DNA of 64,000 nucleotides from Lepisosteus oculatus. Its lineage: Eukaryota > Chordata > Actinopteri > Semionotiformes > Lepisosteidae. The stretch lies in assembly GCF_040954835.1 (NCBI RefSeq), contig NC_090711.1:6331501-6395500 (forward strand), in the 5' to 3' direction. Position 1 is the first letter of the stretch. Each line of letters starts with the position of its first letter. The notes under the pieces were generated by a model. It was not told the origin of the DNA and searched no databases. It worked only from the letters and a program-made list of their open reading frames with translations. Both the position numbers and the translations under genes were made by a program. Below, piece after piece: positions 34,209-48,660 of the stretch.

Positions 34209-36842
34209 CTATCAACAAGGTTTGAACAAACTTTGCATTTGTATTATTTTTGCGCTCTCAAATACACTGTGACGAACCGTTTACAAAACTTCTGAAAAAA
34301 TAAAAATGCATTTATAAAAAATGATTACCTTTATTTTTCTGTCTATATTTCCTTCTGCCCACCCTGTCATTCTTATATCTGTGCATCTTGTTATGTTTAT
34401 CAATAGTTATTTCTATTATTTCAAATAGTTGGAATAATAACTATTTCAAAGAGTTGGTGTGGGGGAAATTTTACAGATATTTTGTGGCTATAAACAGTCA
34501 TAAGGTCACGACATGAGGTTCCCTGGGAAAGGACAGGAAGAGAGGCTTATCAAAGCTGTGCATATCCAATACTGTTCATGATGTGACTGGTTGAAATACA
34601 GTATTCTACTGTAATTCATGCTTTGATAATCTATGGTAATCTCATTATTAATGTACTGTATCAATCACACAACCTATTGAATAAAACAAATTAAATAAGG
34701 TGACATACTGTATACACGATAGTTATCCATGCAGACAAATATTTAAGTCATTCCAGGTTATAAAAAAAGGTTATGGTTTTATGGTTGATCTGTATTCCCC
34801 AGCTTTAACGAACAATGCAAATCATGTCCATATATTTTAGGCAGATCTGTAGAAAGCTATCATGATATGCGATTATAACATTTCTGACTGAGAAAGTCAG
34901 TTGAGATGTCAGGCTTAAGGCCTCTTAAACTGTTGTTTGTTAGACTAATTAGAATAGGTATGAGTTAAATTATAACTTACAATACTTACTCATTAAATTA
35001 TATAATATGACAAGGTTTCTAGGCAAATGAATTGTTATTTCATGGTGAATAAAGATAGCCAATGAGACTATGCAAATGGGAATATTTACAGAGAAATTAA
35101 GCATGAAAACCTTTGGCTGAAGAAATCGGACTAGGAAGTTCAGACTCCCAAGCAGAGGGAAGTTAACAGGTGGAGACGAGCTGGAAAAGAGATGCGGAAA
35201 GATAAATACAAGGAATAGAGAGAGGCTCACTGGTATTGATAGCTTTTCTGGAAGTCATGTCATGGAAGATTCCGAGTTAAACTTGGTTGCCATCATCCCT
35301 CCCCAATTTTCTTTATTTCTTTATTCGTTATGATCTATTATCTTATGGTATGCATAGAGTTTTTGAGATGCTTTTTTCCAACTAAACTGTTGAAAATACA
35401 CCATTAATCCTGAAATTACAGTGTGTTAAATGAGAAGGCGCACAAGTCATTGACACAATTGTAACCTGTAGAAATGAACCATGCCTACCTTGGAACGTCA
35501 CAAAGTTAATCAATTATCTCAGGGCGTTTCGCTCATTATGAGCTATTATCAGTTTGCAGCATAAATGATTTGAAATGATAGCAGAATGGATGTTTAATAT
35601 TATGCCCAGCTATAGAACACAGCTGAATGTTTTGTAGTTTTTTTGTCGTGGTGAATGCCTGTTCTGTTACTAGCTTATTTAGATCTTGACTGTAGTGTCA
35701 AGTCTCAAACTTTCTTTTCAGGTGAAAAGCTGCAACATCAGTCTCTTTAATGTAAAAAGAAAATCAAATCAAAAGCATTTTTTCTTACTCATTATTAGAC
35801 ACTGAGATATTTTGTTGTTTGCAATGATGTACATCCCCAGAAACCAGAAAAATTTGAAGTCATTCATTACATTAATAATATGTTTCACACTTGGCTACAA
35901 TTATTTTGCAGATTTTGCTTGATTTATGACAAATTTGCAGACAGCCGGAGCTCATCTCCTCGCTCACCTTCAGAGAGCTTCCAGGCAGTTTGCATCACCT
36001 GTCAGTCCTAAAGATGAAAAGAAAACACTCCACTCTAAGCAGATAAATTGAACATTAGATCTCATAAACAATCTGGAGTTCTTCCAACCCTGAAGATCAG
36101 AAAAATAAATTCTTATTTCACCTGACATGTCTACTTGATTTGATTAAACAATGTTGCAGCTTACATTCAACGGTGCTTTGAATGCTAAACATACTAGCTT
36201 AACTAATGTATGCAAGTAAAAAATAAGTACAGATACGTGACAAAACTGGACAAAGTCAGTTATGCAGGGAAGGGCATTTTTGCTTGAGCGGCAACTAGCA
36301 AAGCCCTGTTCAGTGTAATAACCAGAGCAGTAAATTTTATGTTTTAATGACTCCCTATGATAGCCATTGAACCTTATACTGCTTCAGGAATGAGAGCTTG
36401 TCCTTGTGAAAAACAGGACTCTTTTGTGTAAAAAACAGACTTGATGTTAGATCCCAGCTATCGTAAATAATCATAATAATTCTTGCATTTTTATAGTACC
36501 GCAAAGTAAAGTCACAAACTCATAATATTAAAATGATCACAGGAGCATTTAATAGAGTTTTAATTTCAAGTTTAGTCTAGTCTTTTTCTTTGAGCTTCTA
36601 GATTCATTTCACCATTTATGAAAGCAATGGTGATAATATCTAAAATTATAGCCGATTTCAAAAGACATAATGGGACTTTATTATTGGCTTATTTGGGTCA
36701 GTTCTACAAGAGTGGGAAATTTCATGAAAAATTTAATTGGCTTTGACATACAGTACAGTACATAGACCAGTATATACTGTACAAATGTTGATGAATGTGC
36801 ATGTAAAACAAAGAGACAAAATTAAGAAGGGTGGCATTTCTC
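34209..36842. other. Non-coding, nothing assigned
   Basis: AT-rich intergenic sequence. No gene, RNA or recognisable repeat. Confidence 0.55.
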
Positions 36843-37070
36843 TGGATCCTTGGGTTCAATTCCAGACTTGGGGTGTTACTGTATCTGCATGGAATTTTTA
36901 TGTTCTCCCCATGTTCATGTGGGTTTCCTCCCACAGACCAAAGACACGCTGCTAGATTAATTTACTTCTTAGGAAACTGGTGGGTGGGTGTGTGTGTGTG
37001 CGTGCCTTGTGGTGGACTGGTGTCCTATCCAGGGTGTACCCTGCGTTGTACCTGTTGCTCGCAAAAAAAA
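36843..37070 (+). repeat. tRNA-derived SINE, 5'-truncated
   Basis: Shares the body of the 3426 SINE. It has a 'gggttcaattcc' B-box remnant at 36850-36861, a 'tgttctccccatgtt' segment, 'cacagaccaaagacac' near 36933-36948, a GT run at 36984-37003, and 'ggactggtgtcctatccagg' near 37015-37034. The tRNA head and the last part of the tail are missing. It ends at an A-run at 37062-37069. Confidence 0.62.
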
Positions 37071-39104
37071 TCTGTCAACATTCTGAAGCGTTGTGTGAAA
37101 AAGTATGTGCTGCCATATCAGTTAAGAGGGTAATTAGATTCAGTTACAGCTAAACAAACGACATGATTAATTGATTATCAGGACGTGCTTCCACCTGTAT
37201 ACAAAATCAGAATCTGTCAGTATGTTAGGCTACTGAATGTTGACTGATTTGTTTGTTTAATAATGACAAAGTAAAATTTCTGTATCTATCACATGAGGTT
37301 AAATGTATCTACTGTTAGGACGGTGAAGACTGAATATGATGAGGGTCAGACATGTTTTAATATGCAATACCATAGAATTGTAATTGTACTCTCTTTCATC
37401 ACATCACTGTGTATAAAATATACCATCAATAAAATGTCACTAGATAAACCTATTACAGAAGATTCAATTAAGAAGGCAATCAATTATTAACAGACCCCAA
37501 GGGATGTTTCCTAAGACAGTTTTGAAAAAATGGATATGCTGTAGATCCTCTGTTTCCTAATTTAAATGAGCACCTTCTGAGTCATCTTGTACAAACCAGC
37601 ACACATGCGACACAACCAGTGCTAGTCTCTTTGATTCCCAAAGGTCCCAGCCTGGGTTTAGAGAAATTTAAAAATTTAAAATCTTGATTCTCTTCAGATT
37701 GAAGAGAGGCTGCTGAATGCTTTGTTTTTAAGCACCTAAAAACATCTCATTAACCTAACCTTTAACTAACCTGACTTCCCCAAAATGGGAGACCTTCCAT
37801 TAATTCACAAAACAATGTTAAGCTATATTAAATCCAATTAGATCACAAGAACCAGCGATCTTGTTTGCTATCTGCAGCATGTGCTGCTAGGTTCTTTTTG
37901 GTATTTGCATTGAGGGGTTAATCTTCTTTCCACAAATTTGACCATCCCACAGTGGCTCACTTTCCAAGCCACTGAAAAGGAGGCCCACAAGTGAGACTAA
38001 ACCTTAAACTGTAATGCAAACAGGCTTACATTTTGTTTAGGGAAGAGTGTAAAATATGTGATAACAGCAGACCGTCTTCTCAACACATCTGATGATGTTT
38101 TGAATAAATTGGCACCATCTCTTTTAATGCAATTTCTCTTCACCAGCACAAATGCGTAAATGAGTTCTTAGTGGTTTCAGCTTTGTTTTCACTGAAACAT
38201 TTGCATCGGTTCCTGAGACAAAAGGCTGATTTTATAAGGAATGTCTGTGTGTCTGAGGCTTGGCATTCATCTCCTGCATTATAGAATATGCCCGTTTGTC
38301 TCGCTTTAGTGATATTTCTTTATGCTTTCATGTCTGCATGAATTTGACTTCTTAGTGTAGTTGTGAATATTGTTACTCTTTCTGACAATGTTCTGAAGCT
38401 GTTAGATTTTTCCACTTTTGTTTGTTTACTTGCTCGTACCTCCAAAATCTGAATGTAAAAAGAACATTTTTGTAAGAACGAGATGCAAACTCTGATGGTA
38501 CAGTATGTCTCACTTCAGGTGTACTTTGTCATCTTATTAGCATATGAAAAAAATCAAGGAGAAATGACATGCCAGTTGTGTAAGCTTGAGAAACATTTTA
38601 GTGCTAAATACATCTGTCTGCCCTTCTGCTATAACAAGGAGTCAATGGTGCTCTTGGTTGTATGCTATCATACATATAGAATGTTTATAAGTTTACTTGA
38701 CTCCTTCAAACAATTACACTGTAAAATGGGAGCTGTGGAGCAAAGTCAGTGGTTTGACTACAGATATGACAAAGGAGACCCATTCTCATGTAGCACCTAC
38801 AACACGAGGCATTAACCAGGGTGCACAGTATACTCCTAGGGTATTAGATCTGATCGATACAGAAGTTCAAAGGGACAACAGTACCACCAGAACATCTTCC
38901 ATCTAGCCTCAATTGTATGATCACCAAACCTCATTGCTCCACAATGTAGTTTGTCACATAAATCTATGACACACCCTTTCAAATATCAATGCATTATTTT
39001 TATCAACCGTTCTTTCAAGCAGATTTAAATAAAGACATTGCACCACACATCATACAACTCATACAGTGGTGTTTATTTTTATTATTAATGATCAACAATA
39101 GCGT
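37071..39104. other. Non-coding, nothing assigned
   Basis: Intergenic sequence; open frames up to 110 codons without recognisable similarity. Confidence 0.5.
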
Positions 39105-39520
39105 ACTACAGATACTGTGAAACCCACTGATGGACCATCTTACTCACAAGGTTGTTGGCAGTTTGATCCAAGGACCTAACCCAGCCTTTTCTTTGATGAT
39201 AGAAGGAAACCTGCTTCAACAATGTATCTGGCTTGCTTATTCCAGGTAGCAACACCTCTTTGTGTACAGAAAGGACTTTCAGTCCTAACTGTAAAAAAAT
39301 GCTCACAAGTTCACTATGTCCTGTGTTTTGACTTTGTCAATACTTTTCTGTTTTGTCCTTATGTTAAATCCCTTTAAAATCTCCTTTGATCAAGAGCCTG
39401 TCTGTGTGTGTGGTATCCTTTTCAAGGCCAGGCATTAGTTTTGATGCCCCTTCTTTGGACTGATTCCAGTGTAGCAATATTTTCTTGAGCTGATGAAAAC
39501 CTATAGTAAATGGTTTGAAC
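39105..39520 (-). repeat. LINE 3' region (end of ORF2), decayed
   Basis: On the reverse strand, near 39300-39180, a conceptual reading gives ESPFCTQRGVATWNKQARYI, then VEAGFLLSSKKRLG. This resembles the C-terminal 'TWNKLP..VVEA..FKKRL' end common to CR1/L2-type LINE proteins. Sequence at 39400-39480 matches the preceding 3' part in broken form. Stops and shifts show it is not functional. The 66-codon open frame here is in the wrong frame. Confidence 0.55.
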
Positions 39521-42500
39521 TAAAATGTTGTTTTAATGATATTCTGTTCTAAAAGTAAACTGTATGCCCTTCTGTTTAAACATGTCTTATGGCACCATCT
39601 AATACAACATGGGAAAATACTTTCAGCTTTTAAATCACTTTAGGATTTCATAGTATGTTTAAAATTTTATGCATGGAGATTCTCTCAGCTGGCCTGTCAT
39701 TGAGAAGCTCAATCTATTGCAAGTGAAATGTCTCATTATAGCTGCCCAGACAGAAGATTCTATGGCGATTGTGCCAAAGGTATGAGTGAGGTATAATGAA
39801 CGAGGCAAATCCCTGTGCTTTATAATGTGACAATTTTCAAAAACAATAGATTTTAATATGCAAAAAGTATTGGAGCAACCCATACTGTATGTTACATAGG
39901 AATTTTCCCAGGAAGTAAGACAAAAACTCAAGTGACAGGTGTTCAATGTAACTTTGATTGAACTGAAGTAAAGTCTTCAGAAGGTCAGTAAAAAGTGTGA
40001 AGAATTACACCCCATATACATATAGAAAACACAATCCTGAGAGAAATGCAAGAGTAATTGGCTGAACGGATTGCATAAATATTTGCAAGATGCGCATATG
40101 GAGATGTCTTTTTTGTTTGAAAAGGCAGCGGGTCTAGAGGTCTCACATCAAGACAACTTAACTAAAATCCTTAATAGGTACAAGAAGAATACGTCCCCAC
40201 CCTTCTCATTGTAACTTTGTAAGTAATAAGCTGTATAGATTTTTTTTGTATTTTTATTGCATAACTAACAGCAGTTGTGCAAAATCACATCTGAAGTATT
40301 TTTGTGATATATAGTATATGTTTTTATTTCCAGAGGATGGTAGGAAATTAGCAACTTTTTATCTGTAACTGCAGTCCAGCAACAGAAGGTGCTTGGCAGG
40401 TGGAGTAATGGCTTGCCCTTAAAAAGAATACTCTATACTGTACCTCCTGCACCCCTTTAATACCTTCTCAATTACTGTATATCCCTCCTTTGAAGACTGT
40501 TGACCAAGTCAGCATCTCCTGAATGTTGGGACCACGTTGTATATTCTGTAGCACATACAGTCCACAATACAAAAATTCCAGGGCAACTCCAGCATCACAG
40601 TGTCCAGGCAGTCCAAATCAACTATCACACATCATTGCTGAAGCAAAGGCCTACTACATCCCTTCATAAGAATGGCGTATGGCCTTAGTTCTTGCTCACT
40701 GAGAGCCCATTCTATGGCACAACCCTCTTCTGTAACACTTTTTTTTTGAACGAGGCTAACAAAACAGTGTCAGAACTCCTTCATTAACACTACACAATTT
40801 TGACAAAATAATATGCATCATCCTTTACAACCATCTGTGCAAATGACATTACAGGCCCAAAATCATTCATGAAGAGAGAATTTCAGTCAAATACTAAGAG
40901 CACACCTTCAGGTACAGAGCAGTCAAAAGGAAATGGTGAAAGACACCATGAAGGACTTAAGAGTTAACAAGGATTTTCTGTAGCCAAATACTGATACTGG
41001 TATGTACAGTACATGGGAAATTTTATTTTGCTTAATGGTTTTAATGCATGTTCTTGCATAGCATTGTGCAGTGTTTATAAAGGCATTTTTTGCCTAATTC
41101 AAGTAAAGCACTACCACAATTTCTTTATTTCAACTATTTCAAATTTTAAATAATTGTCTTGACCTTTCCTGAATGTCCTTGAAGACTCATTGTTAATCAA
41201 GGGTATCCGCAAGGTAAGAAACATCTCTGGATTCTTCTTTATGGTTTTCGGCTCACTCCCCTGTGCAGGGCATTCGGCAAATACTGTATATAAACATCGG
41301 GTGTAGATCTTCCCCATCATTCTTCTTTCTCTATCTCTTTGGCTGTCAAGGCTTTTTAAAATGTAAGGAATCATTCCCTCCTGTATATAGAAAACTAGCT
41401 TCAGCTACAATGGAGGTAGAAAATTGCATTTTATCCTCTTTTTGAAAAAGTGGAAAAGTGCCTGCTTCCATCTGTGGCGTATTTTCTAATCTCCACAGGA
41501 AGGTGTTTGTTACTTGTTATATAATCAAAAAAAACTGGCAGTCCTTTGGAAAACACTGCAGTTCACTTCTGGGATCAGTCTGGGATCTTTTAAATGGTCT
41601 GTAACTCATTCAAGCTATCCACTCCTCAATATTCCAAAAAATCTGGTAAAATGTGGCCTTGCAGTTTTTTATAAATCCAAAAACAAAGAGATCAAACTTG
41701 TTCACATATTTCTGTTGGTAAAGATAGCATTGAGGTTTTGTGAAAAGAGAATGATGTTAAATAAACTCCAGCTGCAATTTAATTTTATTTTTGTATTGTT
41801 TTTTTGTTGAAGAGAGCAAGTTCACTTGAGATGTTCTTTATAAAAATTGTGTACACATCAACTTGATCAGATGAGGGTGACTTACTGCCATTTTGTCAAG
41901 TATCTTTGTCTTATCTTTGCCTCTCTACAGTGTAATGAACATTTTTTGTACAATACAGTTCATACATACTATATTTGCTTAAATTTGTAATTGAAGGGTA
42001 TTCTTTAAAGGTATCCATTTTCAATTTGTGTGCTCAGATGTTTTATAGAGGAGTCTACAGGCTACAGGGAGTGGGTATGAGTCAGCTGAAGTATAAGAAG
42101 CATTCACAGTGACATCCCCCAGCTCACACAAAGCATGACCCAGGCATGCTTTGTGCTAGTGTTCATGCTTTGGTGTTTCAGTTATTAATCAATTTGCTCT
42201 TGAACTGTCTCCTTTCATACTATGAGTTGATCTGTAACCACACTAGTTCTTATGTACTGTAGTACCAATTACAGATTCAAATGCCTCTTCCTTTTCTTTA
42301 TTCATTTATTCACACTGAATGCCCTTGTGATAAATATTTTCTTTCTGCTTCTTCAGTACTTGAAGCTCAATTTTTCTGCAGATTGTGGTCCTCTGTTTTC
42401 ATCACAGTTAGAAATATCCAACTCTCCCTTCTCTATTCCAGTTTTACTGATATATGTGTAAAGCTCTCTGCATTTCATTATAAGAGTTTATAAAGTACTG

Positions 42501-43169
42501 TACAAACACAAAACAGTACAGATCAAGAGGAAACAGTTAAAACAAAGCTAGCATATACAATTTACCAGTAAAACTAAGATCAAAAATGAAAACTTAATGT
42601 CTAGTCTCTCGGAGTCTAAATGTTCTTGATGCACATTCTACAGTCATGTAGCTGCACTACAACATGTTCTGTCACCCAAGAGCCACATGTTGATGTGATA
42701 TAAGACACTCAAGCTAGGTGCTAATGATGGTGCTATCAACAGCATATTAAAACAATCTTCCGCAGCAATAGTTCAACACCAATTAGTGTGACCTCTGATA
42801 TGTCACTTATTAAAAGAGGTGTAGCTGCTACAGTCTGTTCCTAAAAAACCTGCGGAAATTGAGCCAACATCAGTAGGCTCAATGTAAATTTCCTCAGTGG
42901 TACAGCACTTGCCCAACACTGCAGACCAATTTACCATCTCCAATTTGCAACAGGCAATCAAAGAAGTTCTTATACAGATAAAACATCACTCACAGCTTTT
43001 AGCTCCTCTGCAGATTAACTCTCAAATATTTTATTTTCTTCAAATCACCTGTACAATAAACTGTTCTTAAAGATATTAACATCTAAATAAATAGATATGA
43101 AAAAAAGACTGACTTCGTTGCCATTTTTGCTGAAAACCAAAAGTGTATAAGATTGGACAGGAAGGAACT
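39521..43169. other. Non-coding, nothing assigned
   Basis: AT-rich intergenic sequence with short chance frames only. Confidence 0.5.
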
Positions 43170-43345
43170 GGAGCGGTCGTAGCTCAGACAGCTAGGGTGT
43201 CTAGCTCCTGACCGGAAGGTCCCAGGCCCAACCCCAGGTAGGGTGCAAGTGATGTAGCTAATTCCTTCCTGACAGCTCTCAGGGCCACTCCAGATGACAT
43301 CACCTCCACTACCAGTGTCAGATGGTTGAGGAAAAATGGTGGCCC
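43170..43345 (+). repeat. Probable tRNA-derived SINE, other family
   Basis: An A-box-like 'tagctcagacagc' at 43180-43192 is followed by 'gtctagctcctgaccggaag' and a degenerate B-box region 'ggtcccaggcccaacc' near 43217-43232, which is tRNA promoter architecture. The body continues to about 43330, before a T-run at 43348-43359. It differs from the 3426 family. The 118-codon reverse open frame across it is incidental. Confidence 0.45.
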
Positions 43346-45487
43346 ATTTTTTTTTTTTTATGGCTTGAAAAAGGGACCTAACATACCTACCTACAGTATC
43401 TACCAGGAATGAACCATCCCTGGGACAACAGCAGCTCAAGAATCACAACCCACTTAGGGACAATGCTTGCTAGTTACCTCAGTTCAGAAGTTAAGACTGA
43501 TGGCAAATTGTGGGTCATCTCAAGAAGATGGTGATGGGATGGATTGATAAAAAAATACATACTTTATACGTACAGTACTAGATACTAAATTACAGTAGTT
43601 CCAGGTCAGAACTCCAGGTTGTGTAAATGAGACATTGGATTTACAGTTGCCAAAGGAAACCAATTGTTTCTTATTAGACCAATATGACCTAAGCAAACAG
43701 GTGTAAATGGCAGATTAAACCTATAGAATTTCCCAGGCATTCCAACAAATTTAATTAAAACAACCTTTCAGAAGTTCTAAAGAGGTCTCTCTGCAGATCA
43801 GATCATAAGGTACCTTGTAGGCAAATATCCCTACAATTAATATGAAACCACTTGTTCCAGACTTTCTACAGACAAAGCTAAGTGGATAATTGTCATAACT
43901 TACTACACTCTGGAGCTGCAGCACATTATAAAGCAGAGGATATAATCCCAGATTTTAAAGATTCATTAATAACGTTTCAAAAATAGATCTACATGCTACA
44001 TTCATTGGGAAATCAAAAGCATTACACAGCTGTTGATATTTCTCAAATCATATTGATAAATATTCTCTGTAGAAATGAGTCATCTTTAAAAAGGTTAATT
44101 ACATTTATACTGTGTATACAGAATAATACATTGTAGAACTAGGTTTTAACTTTTCAATATTGATGGGGAAAATAATGATACTCTGCAGTCCCTGTAAGTG
44201 CTGTTCTAGTTGCAAAAGGAACAAAGTTGTATTTTTAGCGGACTGAGCTAAAAGATCAAAATATAGCCCATGAAAAATTCTCACTGAATTAAGGAGCTGA
44301 AAAGAGTATGTATTAAAAATTCATTTGAATAACTAGTACTCATTTACAGCATTTGAACTCTAGCCCACTGGATTTGGTCATTTAAGGAAAACATTATCCT
44401 CACCTTCAAAGACAAGACTAGTATTTTAAGGGGAGCAGAAGAAAATGTTTCTCTCCTTTTGTTTGTCAAGCAAGAACCGGAGGGGAGAAGGAAGAGGCGA
44501 AAAGATCATTCTTCAAATCAAAAGACTGACCATCAGCAAATGTGATAAGTTAAAATACTGCAAAAAACAATCTTTTCCACATTAATCACACTGACCTATC
44601 ATTAATAATACAGATGGGGTTTGAAAGCAAAGCTCTGCACTGCTGTGATGAACACTCTCTGCTTTTGTTTCCCACACCAGAAGCCCAGGGGAGTGGTAAG
44701 AGCATTGTTTGAGTACATGTGAGCCCCTCTCTAGTGGGAGAAAGACAAAACCAAGAAACAGCATTTCAGGACAGAGTCAGAAGGGAAGAACAGTATCTTA
44801 AGTGTGGTCAGCTCCCAAGACAATTCAGACCCATTGTTTTTCTCAATGAGCATAAGAAGTACAATTTCAAGCTAAAGCACTTAAATTTAAAAGCCACAGT
44901 ACTGTATATAATACTATTCAACAACAGTCTAGAAACGTTCAGGAGATGTATTTCTCTAAGTAGTTTAATGAGTAACAAATTGCATTTCTTTGTTTTGGAA
45001 GCCAAAAGCTTTAGCATTTCCATTCTAGTTATGTTTCCTTTCTAGAACAAAGCAAAAAAAGCATCAGCAATGAGTCTGGAGGCCTAATGACATGAACCCC
45101 TACAGATTGGAACACAACACAATTGAGCTGATGAAAATGTACCAAAAATGATTATAGCTAAAAAATAGTGAGAGGATCTTCAAGGAAATTTGAACAGAAA
45201 ATGAACAATAGCTATGTTTTACCTTGCCTTGCATTATGCATCATCTTTGCAATTTAAACAAGAAACTAAAAAGAATAAAAAAATTAAATATAAGTGCATT
45301 TTAGGACGAGGTTTGAGAGTACCGTTTTAAAACTCACTTTTACACTCTAGCTTTTATTTACAATTCACTCTCGACATTCTTGATAAATTCTTAGTCCAAT
45401 AAGAATCAAAGATGTCCTATTAATTAATTAAATTATCCTCCCTAGTTTCCATTGAGAAGTTCTACTGAATATCCCTCTGGTAGGATA
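43346..45487. other. Non-coding, nothing assigned
   Basis: Begins with a T-homopolymer near 43348. The rest is AT-rich sequence without supported features. Confidence 0.5.
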
Positions 45488-45780
45488 ACAAGAACATAAG
45501 AAAGGTTACTAATGAAAACCAGCCAATCAACTCATCTGATAACTAAGCCAGCTAAACTGATCTCATCTGGCCATTTTTTCAATAAAACAGGGTTCAGCTT
45601 TTACAAGTTGGCTAGGTAGTTGTGTAAGAGAATAGATGTGTGGAGTGTGCAACACTGTGCACACTGCCTCCGGTCAGAGTACTAGAGCACTGGTTGGAAA
45701 AATCTTCCTTTAAGGCAACATTGACATTTTCTGGCCCACCAACACCACTTCCAGCTGGAACCTGATATTCATTTGATGCC
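45488..45780 (-). repeat. CR1-like LINE 3' tail, decayed
   Basis: Starts with 'agaacataagaaaggttact' at 45491, the reverse complement of the usual tail of this LINE group. A broken match continues to 'agttggctaggtagttgtg' near 45607, which corresponds to the end of the ORF. Internal sequence is much diverged, so the inner border is approximate. Confidence 0.4.
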
Positions 45781-48496
45781 TGCACTCCCTATATTACTCT
45801 CTATCTGCCTCTTAGGCAACTAACCATCCCCCATAACTTGAAGGCTCTCTGCTCCAGTACTCTTGTATAGTCTAATACATTGTGTTGGCTCTGCCTTTGG
45901 ATTTATATAACGTGCAGTTATGTAAGATACATTACAAAACCGCTTCACATAGAATACTGTACTTGTACAGCACATACGTCTTCCTTGTTAATTTTTTCAA
46001 TAATGAATACCAGACATAATCCTCTCTTTTTGTTACGTAGAGGTACCAAACACAATATATGACAATTTCAGGCTCGTACTGGTTTATGTGAAGATTTGTG
46101 TAACAATTCAAATGATGTAGAAACCCCACAGTAACCTGGTTTCCTGACCCAGTATTTGCCTTCGGCAAACAAAGCTCCTAAGCTCATATGTTACAGAATG
46201 TCGACTGATTACTGAAGGGTAAGCTTTGTACACTGCTAATAGAAATGTGCACAGGGGTCATTTTACTAGAACAATTACATCACTTCTTTCCTAACTTAGA
46301 ATTGTACAGGAAGAGTTCCTTCAAAGGGGCTGCAATTAAAAAAAATGAAACAAAACTGAAAACTGCAATTCTAACTAGCCTTGTATACAGTTAGTTTCAG
46401 TGTTCATCAAAACTTCAATCACTCTGTCTCAACACTGGGGCACTGTTATGCTGCATCTTTATAGAGCTGTAACCTTACACTTCTTAAACAGAGCACTGTA
46501 TTTCAATACTACATTCCCAGGGCTCACTAGTGGTTACCCAGTATAGGCCCTTGCTGAAGAGTGCAGTTTGGGCCCAACTGTCCTGATGCGATTGATTTAA
46601 TTTCTGGCCTGTGGCTGCTGCAAAAAGTTTTAGGTCCTGAGGGTGAAACATGGGTCTGAGACACGTGAAGGAGAGAGACCCATGAAATTTCTGAAAACAC
46701 TGAAACTTGTTTGGAACCATTGCTTGGATAATGCATGAGTTTATTGCTGTACTGGTGCCCCTTTTGAATTTCAGTATGGAGAAAATTGTGCTTTAATGTT
46801 GTCATTATTAGCAAGATAAAGTAAGGGAATGCATAATGAGCACGGGCAATAAAAATGGCTTCCCTTCACATAATGTTAGTGTTTGTAAGCCTGTTCATCG
46901 TTGCCCCTAGGTGACAACAGCAGCACACTCGGCACCAAATGACAGACACTGCCAGCGAGTCATCTTTTGTTTTAAATGCTTTACCCTTGTCTTTCAGAAC
47001 CCCTCTAGGATCCTAGATTTAACGTTTGTCCCCTCTCAAGGAAGATTGCTTCCTTCTTGATTGTTTTTTCACTCCATTCCACTGACAAAAGTGTTTTCCT
47101 ATTCACCCTATTTCTTACGTGTGGCATAACTCTTAATACTTAGTTAAAAGCAACTTTAATAAACACTGCATCAGAACTCTTGTATATCACTTTTCACCCA
47201 GCACCAAAATCATTCGTTTTCCCCTATCACTAACTTCCAGCTGATACTGTTTGGCCAGGGACAGACTAAATACAGACTGAAATCCTTTTCATCCCAGTAG
47301 ATTTTATAATCCTCATAATAAGCCCAGAGGTGTGGCTAATTCTATGTAGAGCCTATGACACCAGCTCTTTCACTCCACATGGAATTTGGCTCCATCTGTA
47401 TGCTGATTACTCATTCAGAATAGCCGATTTTAATTTTTCAACTAATTCTAATTTTACAGGTGCTTTCAATTAACAGATGGCCATCCTGACACCTTCATTT
47501 ACTATTGGGTTTTAATTACTAGAGAATGTGCTTCATTGATAATTGCAACCAGTTATAAGATTACTTTAGTGGTAAGAAGATGCATATAGGCTATTTTTTT
47601 TAACCTTCCAATACACTCACATTGCACCATTATGATGAGCATGACAATGAGTTATTGTCTATCCTCAATCACTGTCACTTTGCATCTTAAAAAGCAAAGC
47701 ATTATTGGTAAATCTCAAATACAGGTCTCTGAACAGTGAATACTTTTTTACTGTACAGTTTTACTGTCTGCCACAAAGTGAATATTGTATTGCTGCTGAT
47801 AACAATTTAGTATTCTCTGACACACTCAGGATGGTTCTGTTTGTCTGGATCCTAGTCTCACCATGAAAGTCTTTCAGTCCCCAACACTGTCAGCTAGCAC
47901 ATTATTGAGCTTCTCATATTCTGAATGATGGCACAGAGAGAAATGATAAATTAATTCCCTGATTTTCTACACAAGACCAGCAATAATCCCATCGACTGAA
48001 AACAGATAAAATGCCCACAACTCTGCCCAGAACTAAACTGATTAAAATTCATAGTGACTCCAACAGATGCTCCAGAGTGAAATCAGCCCTCCAGAGGAAA
48101 TAAGTGCATCAGGCATAATGCTGAACATCTCCAGTGCAGACACTGGTTACATGCAGTATGCATTGTGATTTTTTTTTTTTTTTGGTTGAAAAAAGACTAG
48201 TGAGTAATTTTCAGTCTTACAAAAGGTGCCATATTGGAAGTGACAAGTGTCCCTCTAATTACCCAGAAGGAAAAAGGGTAAACAAGAAGAGAGCATAATA
48301 TTTTGCACACATTTCTATAGAGTTTAGATCCAATGTGCCTGGGAGGTACAGTACCACAGACCAAAGTCTTGACAACACAGCTCTGCACCTCCTCCCATCT
48401 GATCTCTGCAATGGGAAAAAGAAAGTGTCCCTTGGTCCACGATGAAAGATGCTCAACTAAGTTACTTTTTAATTAGTCTTGTAAATGACTAATTGC
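45781..48496. other. Non-coding, nothing assigned
   Basis: Intergenic. A T-homopolymer lies near 48171-48183. No gene supported. Confidence 0.5.
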
Positions 48497-48660
48497 AACC
48501 CTGGAGCCCTGTGTTCAGTTCCTGGGGTGTTACCTGCATTGAGTTTTCATATTCTCCCTGTGTTAGCCTGGGTTTCCTCTGGGTGTGCCGGTTTCTTCCC
48601 ACAGTCCAAAGACATACTGGTAGGTTAACTGGAGAGCAGTTAGAAAATGAATGTATGGAG
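48497..48660 (+). repeat. tRNA-derived SINE with internal deletion
   Basis: Shares with the 3426 family a 'gtgttcagttcctggggtg' segment near 48511-48529 and 'cccacagtccaaagacatac' near 48598-48617. It then jumps to a tail-like 'ttagaaaatgaatgtatgg', so the GT-rich middle is missing. Confidence 0.6.
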